Below are positions 51,605-59,852 of a stretch of DNA of 64,000 nucleotides, piece after piece. The translations under genes were made by a program, and so were the position numbers. The notes under the pieces are model-generated. The model was not told where the DNA came from. It saw nothing but the letters and a program-made list of their open reading frames with translations, and made no database searches. The stretch's first letter is position 1; the number at the start of each line of letters is the position of its first letter. This stretch comes from Candidatus Flexifilum affinis (GTDB lineage: Bacteria > Chloroflexota > Anaerolineae > Aggregatilineales > Phototrophicaceae): NCBI GenBank assembly GCA_016713325.1, contig JADJPJ010000030.1:16397-80396 (forward strand). The letters are read 5' to 3'.

Positions 51605-53128
51605 ATGGCAGCGCCATCTCCTTCTTCTCAAAATCGATCCTCCCCTCTCAGCCTGCTACGCGATGAACGCGTCCTGCAAGTCATCGGGCAGATCGTCTTC
51701 GCGATCGTCCTGATCGCGCTGCTGTATGGTCTGGTGGCCAGCATCCTCTCGGCCCTGGCATCCAAGAACCTGACGCCCAACCTCTGGTTCCTGGAGACGC
51801 GCGCCGGCTTCGACATCGGCGAGAAGCCCGTCTGGTACAGCGCCAGCAGCACCTACTGGGAAGCTTACGTCGTCGGCCTCATCAACACACTGCGCATTGT
51901 CGTCGTCGGCCTGGTCTCGACCACGGTGCTGGGGGTGCTGGTCGGCATCTTCCTGCTCAGCACCAACTGGCTGCTGCGTACCCTCTCGCAGGTTTACGTC
52001 GAAATTCTGCGCAACACGCCGCTGCTGATCCAGCTCTTCGCCTGGTATTTCATCGTCATGCTCAGCCTGCCCACCTTCCAGCAGAGTGTGTCGCTCCCGC
52101 CCGAAGGAATTGCCATCCTTCCGCTGCGGACGCTGATCTACGCCGCCGCCGGGCTGTGGGTCTGGTCGCACATGCGCCGGCTGTCCGCGCAGCGCCACCG
52201 CCGCCGGCGGATCTACGTGTGGGGTTGGGTGGCGCTGGTCGTCATCGCCGAAGCGGCGGTGCGCCTCGGCCTGCTCGTCGCCGGCTCGGCCTTCCGCTTT
52301 GGGGTGCAGCCCTGGGCGCATTTCAATATTCGTGGTTTCGCCTTCCCGGAGATCCTGGCGACCGGCCGCTTCGCCGACTGGATGGCCTTCGTGGCCGTCG
52401 GCGCCGGCGTGGCCCTGATCCTGTGGATTTATTACGGACGTCTGAAAGAAAGCACCGGCCTGCGCTACCCGCGCACCGGCTATGCGATTAGCGCCATCGC
52501 CATCGCGGCGGTTGTCGGCTGGGCGCTCGTCACCAGTGAGCCAGGCCCGGCGGCCGTCACCGTCACCAATGCCGACGGCGCGGTGGTCCAGATACCGGTC
52601 GAAGAGGCGCGCGAGCAGGAACTGCTCACGCCGCAGGATGAGCTGCTGGTCACCAGCGATCCGCTCATCTTCAAGCTGCCGACCAAAAATAACTTTCGCT
52701 ACCTGACCGGGACGCAGATCCTCCCGGAATATATGGCCCTGCTGCTGGGGTTAGTGGTCTACACCTCCGCCTTCATCGCCGAGATCGTGCGGGCCGGCAT
52801 CCAGGCGGTGCCGCACGGGCAGGTCGAGGCGGCGCGGGCACTGGGCCTGTCCACCAGCGACGTGCTGCGGCTGGTGGTGCTGCCCCAGGCGCTGCGGGTG
52901 ATCATCCCGCCACTGGGCAACCAGTACCTCAACCTCGCCAAGAACTCCAGCCTGGCCATCGCCGTCGCCTATGCCGACCTGTTCCAGGTCACGACGACGA
53001 TCATGAACCAGTCGGGGCAGTCGGTGACGGGCATGGTGATGGTCATGCTCACCTACCTGATCCTCAGCCTGATCATCGCCTGGATGATCAACCGCGCGAA
53101 CAGCCGTTTCCAACTGGTCACAAGGTGA
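51605..53128 (+). CDS. aapQ: Amino-acid ABC transporter permease 1 (AapQ-like), enlarged
   Basis: 507 residues. N-terminal part like AapQ/BztB: RDERVLQVIGQIVFAIVLIALLYGLVASILSALASKNLTPNLWFLETRAGFDIGEKPVWYSASSTYWEAYVVGLINTLRIVVVGLVSTTVLGVLVGI. The cytoplasmic coupling loop is HGQVEAARALGLSTSDVLRLVVLPQALRVIIPPLGNQYLNLAKNSSLAIAVAYADL. Between these, extra helices and a soluble segment (VTVTNADGAVVQIPVEEAREQELLTPQDELL, about residues 315-350) lengthen the protein by roughly 100 residues over proteobacterial AapQ. Intact. Cotranscribed with its neighbours; six bases before permease 2. Confidence 0.9.
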   Translation: MAAPSPSSQNRSSPLSLLRDERVLQVIGQIVFAIVLIALLYGLVASILSALASKNLTPNLWFLETRAGFDIGEKPVWYSASSTYWEAYVVGLINTLRIVVVGLVSTTVLGVLVGIFLLSTNWLLRTLSQVYVEILRNTPLLIQLFAWYFIVMLSLPTFQQSVSLPPEGIAILPLRTLIYAAAGLWVWSHMRRLSAQRHRRRRIYVWGWVALVVIAEAAVRLGLLVAGSAFRFGVQPWAHFNIRGFAFPEILATGRFADWMAFVAVGAGVALILWIYYGRLKESTGLRYPRTGYAISAIAIAAVVGWALVTSEPGPAAVTVTNADGAVVQIPVEEAREQELLTPQDELLVTSDPLIFKLPTKNNFRYLTGTQILPEYMALLLGLVVYTSAFIAEIVRAGIQAVPHGQVEAARALGLSTSDVLRLVVLPQALRVIIPPLGNQYLNLAKNSSLAIAVAYADLFQVTTTIMNQSGQSVTGMVMVMLTYLILSLIIAWMINRANSRFQLVTR

Positions 53129-53134
53129 GCGGCG

Positions 53135-55223
53135 ATGACCACACGCTCTGACCCCCGTCCCTCTCTATCGGGAATTCCCGCGCCCGCCCCGACCGTCTAC
53201 TACGACGAGCCGCCGATCAAGCCGCCGCCGAACCTGGTGGTCGGCCCGCTGGCCTGGATGCGCGACAACCTGTTCAGCTCGGCCTCCAATACCCTGGCGA
53301 CGGTGATCGCCGGCGTATTGAGCATCGGCGCGATCGCCGGCCTACTCAACTGGGCTATCACTCAGGGCAACTGGTACATCATTGTCTTCAACGTGCGCCA
53401 GTTCATGGTCGGGCGCTACGAGCCAGACGCGGAGTGGCGGGTCGCACTGACGACGCTGATCTCCACCTTCATCCTGGGTTTCGCGCTGGCGGCCTGGGCG
53501 CGCGTGCCCCGGCGCATCGCCATTCTGATCGTGGTCGTGCTGGCCGTTCTGTTCATCATCCCGCTCGTGACGGCCGCACTGCCGCTGCCACCGACGTATC
53601 TCAGCGCCAGCGCCGACGACATCACCTCCGGTTCGTCCAGCGAGGAGCCGGTCGATCAGTTCGCTTTCATCGCCCGTGGCGGCGAGACCCTGCGTCTGGA
53701 ACTGGCCGCCAACCTGAGCACCGGCGATGAGTCGCTGCAAAGCCTGCACAGCTTCGCCGACGGTGGCGCCAATCTGCTGCGCGCCGCCGCGAGCAATCGC
53801 CTGACCAACCAGGCACGCATCGCCGAAATCGAGCGGCTGCTGGCCGAGGACCTCCCTAACGCCCGCACGCTCACCGCCAACCAGCGCGCCGCCCTGGAGA
53901 CGGAACTGGGCCGCCTGGAAGTGCCGGACCCGATCACGGAGAGCTTTGGGCTCAACCAGACGCCCCAGCCCTTCCGCGTACTGCGGGGCACGACGCTGGA
54001 GCCGGTGGCCGAGGGCGTGCTGGACCCGGACGGGACGCCGGTCGAGATCGCGCTGCCGGACGATGGCTGGTATGTCCTGGAGAAACCGGGCGAAGACACG
54101 GCGCTGCTTCGTGCCTATGGCATCTATCCGCATCTGGAGCGCAACTTCACCCGCAGCGAAGAGGTCGATGAGGCCGGGGCGACGACGCAGAGCGCCGGGC
54201 GCTTCTCGCAGTACGTGCGCGTCACCGACGACTTCATGATCGAGGAGATCCGCCCGCGCATCGACGGCGACAACGTGCCGATGGCCATCATCATCGACCT
54301 GCAATACCGCGGCGAACACACCTTCAGCGACTGGCTGACGCTGTACGTCGATCCGTTCCTGGATGCCATCAACGACGCGCTGTTGTGGATCGCCGTGGCC
54401 GGCGCCCTCGGCTATTTCGCCGCTCGCGCCGCCGACCAGATCCTGCCGTCGAAGCGCAAGGCCCGCAACCGCCAGGCCGTCTCGCAGCGGCTCGCGACCT
54501 GGATGCTGTCGGCGCTACCCTTCGTCATCTTCATCCTGATCTACGGCGTCGGCGGCGCTCCTGCCGTTCACCGACACGCGCCGCTGGGGCGGTCTGCTGC
54601 TGACGATCATGCTGACGATGGTCGGCATCCTCGCGTCGTTCCCGCTCGGCGTGCTGCTGGCGCTCGGCCGCCGCAGTACGCTGCCGGTGGTCCGTACCGC
54701 CAGCACCCTGTACATCGAGTTCGTGCGCGGCGTGCCGCTCATCACCGTGCTGTTCATGGCCCAGCTTCTCGTCCCGCTGATCAACCCCACACTGGCCGAA
54801 GTCGATAACGTCTTCCGGGCCATGGTCGGCATCCTGCTGTTCAGCGCGGCTTATCTGGCGGAGAACGTGCGCGGCGGTTTGCAGGCCGTGCCGCCCGGAC
54901 AGGAAGAAGCGGCCAAGGCGCTCGGCCTGGCCGGCTGGCAAGTCACCCTGCTGATCACGCTGCCGCAGGCGCTGCGCTACGTCATCCCGGCGCTGGTCGG
55001 GCAGTTCATCTCGCTGTTCAAGGACACCTCGCTGGTGGCCATCGTCGGCCTGGTCGATCTCACCGGCATCGCCCGCACAACCGTGGCCCAGACCGAATTC
55101 CTCGGCCTGTACCGCGAGGTCTACCTGTTCATCGGCATTATCTACTTCGTCTTCAGCTACGTCATGGCTGCCATCAGCCGCCGCCTCGAGGCGAGCGGGT
55201 CGGGCGCCGCGCGGAGAGTATGA
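53135..55223 (+). CDS. aapM: Amino-acid ABC transporter permease 2 (AapM-like), very large, frameshifted
   Basis: The N-terminal region (TVYYDEPPIKPPPNLVVGPLAWMRDNLFSSASNTLATVIAGVLSIGAIAGLLNWAIT) matches AapM/BztC. The C-terminal permease domain (LLLTIMLTMVGILASFPLGVLLALGRRSTLPVVRTASTLYIEFVRGVPLITVLFMAQ...PPGQEEAAKALGLAGWQVTLLITLPQALRYVIPALVGQFISLFKDTSLVAIVGLVDL) is normal. Between them sits an unusual segment of about 240 residues, starting near PPTYLSASADDITSG and mostly non-hydrophobic. One extra base near 54558 separates IYGVGG from LLPFTDTRRWGG; corrected length is 695 residues, against about 380-430 for typical AapM. The last gene of the operon starts three bases after the stop. Confidence 0.85.
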
Positions 55224-55226
55224 GCT

Positions 55227-55973
<747 letters not shown>

Positions 55974-56333
55974 AGCATATCTGAAAAAACGTAATTCGCC
56001 TCAATCGGGCGCATCGCGATGCGCCCCTACACACGGAGATCGCGCGTAGGGGCGGTTCGTGAACCGCCCGCCATGAACCGCGAGCCGCCGATTTGAGAGA
56101 GCGCCATGAATTTTCAGATACGCTCTAGGGATGAGGAATGAGGGGAAAGCTAGAGACGAGAAATGAGGAAGGGATAGTCGTCGCTCGTCATCATGCGGAT
56201 TCGTAGGGACGCGCTACTGCGCGTCCGCCGCATGCCGTATGCGCCCTCTCTGTGAAATTGCCACGCCCTAGGGACGCGGCCTGCCTCGCACACGCCAGAC
56301 GACCCCCATCGATCGGCATCCCGCGACGCTCTT
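55974..56333. repeat. Gene-free gap with modular palindromes
   Basis: GGGCGCATCGCGATGCGCCC (about 56007-56026), GGGGCGGTTCGTGAACCGCCC (about 56049-56069) and GGGACGCGCTACTGCGCGTCC (about 56206-56226), each next to CCCTAC or GTAGGG flanks. GATGAGGAATGAGG-like short direct repeats lie near 56129-56170 and recur around 59770. No gene; the toxin partner expected downstream of the DUF433 gene is absent. Confidence 0.65.
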
Positions 56334-56564
56334 CTAGAATACTTCATCCCGAATAATTCTGCTCGCATAGAAAAGACATGCTCGTACATCGTCGAGCGTC
56401 AGATCGGGATAGTAGTCCTCGGAAATGACCTCCGCGGGCGTTTTCCCCGCAGCAAGCAGGTCGAGCACCTGGGCGACGGTGATGCGCGTTCCGGCAACGC
56501 TCGGCTTACCGTGCATCACGTCTCGCGAAAAGACGATCCGATCCATGAGAAGCTGATCCGTCAT
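56334..56564 (-). CDS. DUF433 protein, putative antitoxin without partner
   Basis: 76 residues, MTDQLLMDRIVFSRDVMHGKPSVAGTRITVAQVLDLLAAGKTPAEVISEDYYPDLTLDDVRACLFYASRII. The DRI...GKP...GTRI.V..VL..L..G.....I...YP.LT..D...AL.YA pattern is a clear DUF433 (VapB-type HTH) domain. In many genomes the stop codon is followed at once by a DUF5615 PIN-like toxin; here only repeats follow. AAGGAAA precedes the ATG at 56564. A 9-bp inverted repeat 34 bases upstream may be its operator. Confidence 0.88.
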   Translation of the reverse strand: MTDQLLMDRIVFSRDVMHGKPSVAGTRITVAQVLDLLAAGKTPAEVISEDYYPDLTLDDVRACLFYASRIIRDEVF

Positions 56565-56597
56565 CTGGTATTTCCTTCTGCGCCTCAATATGGCGAT

Positions 56598-56619
56598 GAT
56601 ACCTTCTAAAGAAGGTATC
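56598..56619. promoter_or_regulatory. Operator-like inverted repeat before the DUF433 gene
   Basis: GATACCTTC (56598-56606) and GAAGGTATC (56611-56619) with a TAAA spacer, perfect 9-bp arms, 34 bases upstream of the ATG at 56564. The position fits antitoxin autoregulation. It could instead act as a small bidirectional hairpin. Confidence 0.6.
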
Positions 56620-56768
56620 GTCTTCACTGTGCTCAGCGTAACATACCTGCGTTAGTGCTCTGCCTCCGGAACAAATCGCCCGCCAGACTCGTCTGAATCT
56701 GTGAAAGCCCTGGCCGATCCGGTCACGGTTGATTTCTGCTGTTGACGAAGTGCAAGGGAAACAACCTG

Positions 56769-58022
56769 ATGAAAAAGTTCCTTCTCATCGCTTTTGCCGT
56801 ATCGCTTCTTGGAGCCGGCTCCATGTCTCTTATGGCGCATGATGACCCGACCGTCGTGGCGGTCAACGACCACAACGCCTTCGCCTTCGACCTGTACCGC
56901 CAGGTGGCGGAAGGGAATACCGGCAGCTTCGTGTTCTCGCCGCTCAGCGTGTCGCTGGCTCTGGCCATGACCTACAACGGCGCGGAGGGTGACACCGCCG
57001 CCGAGATGGCCTCGACCCTGCATTTCACGCTGGACAAGGCCGCGCTCAACCGCGCCCTGGCGGCGCTGACCGCCCAGCTTCTGCAAAACGGCAATGCCGA
57101 AGAGAGCGAAGGCTCACCGGAGCGCCGGCTGTCGATCGCCAACGCGCTGTGGGGCGAGCAAACCTACCCCTTCAACATGGCGTTCATGGCGCAGCTCGAA
57201 GCCGACTACGGCGCGGGCGTGAAGCTGACCGACTTCATCAACGCGGCCGAGGCGGCGCGCGAGGCGATCAACGCCTGGGTCGAGGACCAGACCAACGGCC
57301 TGATCAAGGACATCGTGCCGCAGGGGGCAATCAGCGCTATGACCCGGCTGGTGCTGGCCAACGCCATCTATTTCAAATCCAACTGGATGGAGCAGTTCGA
57401 GGAAGCCGCTACCCAGGACGGACCGTTCACCCTGCTGGACGGGAGCACCGTCACCGTGCCAATGATGCGCCAGCAGAGCGAGTTCGTGTACCTGGCCGGC
57501 GAGGGGTACCGGGCGGTCAGCCTGCCGTACGGCGGTGGTCTGGCCATGGAGATCTATCTGCCGGATGCCGGAATGTTCGAGGCGTTTGAAGACTCCTTCA
57601 CGCCGGAGATGCTGCTGATGCTGCGTAACAGCGCCACCTATGGCCCGGTCGCGCTGACGATGCCGCGCTGGAAGACCGAATCCACTGTGCCGATGACAGA
57701 GATCCTTCAGCAGATGGGCATGCAGCTCGCCTTTAGCGACGCCGCCGACTTCAGCGGAATGATCGACACGACCGTCGCCGACGGCGTCGCTGGAGGCGAG
57801 CTGTCGATCAGCGATGTGCTGCACAAGGCCTTCATCAGCGTGGACGAGCATGGCACGGAAGCGGCCGCCGCCACGGTGGTGATCATGGAGCTGACGAGCG
57901 CCATGCCGAACCCCACCGAGCCGTTCGTCTTCACCGTCGACCGGCCGTTCGTTTACACCATCGTGGACCAGACTAGCGGGGCGGTTCTGTTCATGGGCCG
58001 CGTCCTAGACCCGTCGGCGTAA
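56769..58022 (+). CDS. Secreted serpin
   Basis: A 417-residue serine-protease inhibitor exported by MKKFLLIAFAVSLLGAGSMSLMA. Serpin landmarks: NAFAFDLYRQVAEGNTGSFVFSPLSVSLALAMTYNGAEGDTAAEMASTLHF, INAWVEDQTNGLIKDIVPQGAI, RLVLANAIYFKSNWMEQFEEAAT, FVYLAGEGYRAVSLPYGGG, LTMPRWKTES, and VLHKAFISVDEHGTEAAAATVVIMEL. The hinge GTEAAAATVV has small residues as in inhibitory serpins. Counting from the hinge puts the scissile bond near LTSA, roughly T-S, uncertain by one or two. A closing FTVDRPFVYTIVDQTSGAVLFMGRVLDPSA follows. Likely guards the cell surface against proteases. Confidence 0.95.
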   Translation: MKKFLLIAFAVSLLGAGSMSLMAHDDPTVVAVNDHNAFAFDLYRQVAEGNTGSFVFSPLSVSLALAMTYNGAEGDTAAEMASTLHFTLDKAALNRALAALTAQLLQNGNAEESEGSPERRLSIANALWGEQTYPFNMAFMAQLEADYGAGVKLTDFINAAEAAREAINAWVEDQTNGLIKDIVPQGAISAMTRLVLANAIYFKSNWMEQFEEAATQDGPFTLLDGSTVTVPMMRQQSEFVYLAGEGYRAVSLPYGGGLAMEIYLPDAGMFEAFEDSFTPEMLLMLRNSATYGPVALTMPRWKTESTVPMTEILQQMGMQLAFSDAADFSGMIDTTVADGVAGGELSISDVLHKAFISVDEHGTEAAAATVVIMELTSAMPNPTEPFVFTVDRPFVYTIVDQTSGAVLFMGRVLDPSA

Positions 58023-58075
58023 GGAACCCCTCACCCCCTGACCCCCTCTCCCACGCAAGCGGGGAGAGGGGGAAC

Positions 58076-58178
58076 CGTTCGCGTTCACCGTCGACCAGCC
58101 GTACGTGTACACCATCGTGGACCCGGCCAGCGGGGCGGTGCTGTTCATGGGCCGCGTCCTTGACCCGTCGGCGCAATG
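58076..58178 (+). pseudogene. Duplicated 3' fragment of the serpin gene
   Basis: Reads PFAFTVDQPYVYTIVDPASGAVLFMGRVLDPSAQ then stop. It matches the last 32 residues of the serpin ending at 58022 at about 80 percent, with silent and replacement changes. It begins exactly where a C-rich repeat ends, has no start of its own, and is followed by another C-rich repeat. Likely the remnant of a second tandem serpin gene or of a partial duplication. Confidence 0.8.
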
Positions 58179-58412
58179 AGCCCCTCACCCCCCGGGCGAG
58201 CTTGCTCGCACACCCCCTCTCGCACACAAGCGTGCCAGCAAGCTCGCCATAGAGGGGAACCGGTCGCGGAGATTGTGCACAGGAAGGCACTACTGTGCGT
58301 CCGCCGTTTACCCGGCGCCTCTTCGTAAAGGCTACCGCCGGCCGCTCCGCCGCTGACGGTCACACGCGGCCTTCGCTTCGGCCAGCGCTTCCAATCGCAA
58401 GCAGCCCCTTCA

Positions 58413-58445
58413 CCCCGGTCTATGCAGGATCGGGGTTTTTGTTTT
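58413..58445 (+). terminator. Rho-independent terminator
   Basis: CCCCGGTC (58413-58420) pairs with GATCGGGG (58428-58435), one G-U pair, around TATGCAG, then TTTTTGTTTT. Textbook shape. It is about 390 bases beyond the serpin stop, so it would end transcripts running through the serpin and its duplicated tail. Confidence 0.85.
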
Positions 58446-58681
58446 GATCGGCGAACAGTCGATCGATCTGTCTAAATCGGGCGGAGGACAAGGTCTGTGT
58501 TACGCGACGCAGAGCACAGCCCCGAGGCGACGTGTGGGACGTAGGGCCATGCAACGACGTGTCTGTGTCTCACATCCCCATCCCTGCTGGTGCGATGGTG
58601 TTCCACCGCTGGCGCGATGGTGAGCAAGATCACTGCGATGCCATGACCACGCCAGACGCCAGGTGATCTATTCTGGAGGGA

Positions 58682-59291
58682 ATGTTACCCTCATCAAGCG
58701 TCAGCGAGGGGATGATGGGCGATTTGATTGGACAGATTATTGGCTCGGTGGTGGGCATCCTTTTAGATAGGACGTTTTCGCAAGACCGCCCCAGGAAACG
58801 TTTTGCGCATCAAGTTCTTGACTCCGTCGCACTCCTCAGTCTGCTGATCGGGGTATGCACCCTCCCTATCAGCATATTCCTCTCCGTCTGGGGCGCTGCG
58901 GACGGTGGCATGCAGCCAGAGCTTCTACTGTGGATTTTATATGCTCTGACCTTACCGGTCCTTAATGCCGGCTGCCTGTTCTGGGCGCGGAGGCGTGCGC
59001 TGTTTTACCAGGTGAGCGTTAGCACTTGGCGTGCTGGTAATGACGAATCTCCCCCTCTGGCTCCTGCTTTTGCAGCTGACAGGACGTGTCGACGTTCCCG
59101 ATGCGGAGCTGATGAGACTCGGCTTAGCGCTGTGCGGCGTTGCCGCGATTCTGTCTGTGATCCTCAGGAGGATGCAGCGGCGACTGACAGAGCATGCGAC
59201 TACCGAAGCCGCTGTTGCGGCATCCATTGCAGCCACACAAAACGGCCGCCGCGTCTCCCAGAGCATGCGCACGGCCAGGCAAACACGATGA
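58682..59291 (+). CDS. Four-helix membrane protein, unknown (frameshifted)
   Basis: MLPSSSVSEGMMGDLIGQIIGSVVGILLDRTFSQDRPRKRFAHQVLDSVALLSLLIGVCTLPISIFLSVWG...LLLWILYALTLPVLNAGCLFWARRRALFYQV, then an extra base near 59013, then ALALGVLVMTNLPLWLLLLQLTGRVDVPDAELMRLGLALCGVAAILSVILRRMQRRL. Four hydrophobic helices; a basic, Ala-rich C-terminal tail. Corrected length is 202 residues. The start could be 58682 (a GGAGGG almost touches it), 58712 or 58715. No family recognised. Confidence 0.55.
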
Positions 59292-59363
59292 ATCGCGCCG
59301 TTATCTCGATGAGCCGGACTTTCTGGAGGACACTGACCGCGATGAGGCTGACGCCGGGATCTC

Positions 59364-59732
59364 CTACCGCCGGCCGCTCCGCCGCTGACGGTCACGCGCG
59401 GCCTGCTGCGCCGCGCGCATGGCCTCTTTCTCCCGCGCCAGATCCGCCTCCCGCGCCGACATCCCCGGCTTTGGCGTGACCAGCGCGGCGATCAGGCTGA
59501 AGACCACCAGCGCCAGCAGCGCGATCACCACCGTGACGATGGCCCGCAGCAGGGTCGCGTCGATCTCGTTGCCGCGGAAGCCGGGGATGGCATCCGCCAG
59601 CGCGGTGATCACGCTGGGGGCCACCAGCCAACCGACCACACCAAACACGATGGCGACGATCAGGCCGAACACGGGCAGCAGTGGCCGCAGGCCGCCGCGC
59701 TTCTTCTGCTGAGAATTCCGGTACTGAGACAT
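59364..59732 (-). CDS. Small two-helix membrane protein with charged C-terminus
   Basis: 122 residues: basic N-terminus MSQYRNSQQKKRGGLRPLLP, helix 1 VFGLIVAIVFGVVGWLVAPSVI, a short loop ADAIPGFRGNEIDAT, helix 2 AIVTVVIALLALVVFSLIAALV, then a charged helix READLAREKEAMRAAQQAARDRQRRSGRR. GGAG lies nine bases before the ATG at 59732. No family recognised. It lies 120 bases beyond the FtsX-type permease stop, on the same strand, perhaps in the same transcript. Confidence 0.65.
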   Translation of the reverse strand: MSQYRNSQQKKRGGLRPLLPVFGLIVAIVFGVVGWLVAPSVITALADAIPGFRGNEIDATLLRAIVTVVIALLALVVFSLIAALVTPKPGMSAREADLAREKEAMRAAQQAARDRQRRSGRR

Positions 59733-59852
59733 GAGGGATGCTCCGTAGAAAAGAAAGAGAAGGAATGAGAAATGAGGGATGAGGGATGAGAAATGAGGAA
59801 GGGCTCGCAGTTCGCGAACCTCATTCCTCATATCTTATCCCTCATTCCTGTT

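Larger units (their letters stand above)
58023..58681. repeat. Repeat-rich gap with a duplicated serpin tail
   Basis: A C-rich hairpin (58026-58075) is followed by a second copy of the serpin 3' end at 58076-58178, then another C-rich hairpin with CGAGCTTGCTCG/CCAGCAAGCTCG arms (58181-58260). A stretch CCGCCGGCCGCTCCGCCGCTGACGGTCACGCG-like occurs near 58334-58365 and again at 59367-59400. An intrinsic terminator lies at 58413-58445. The rest holds no gene. Confidence 0.7.
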
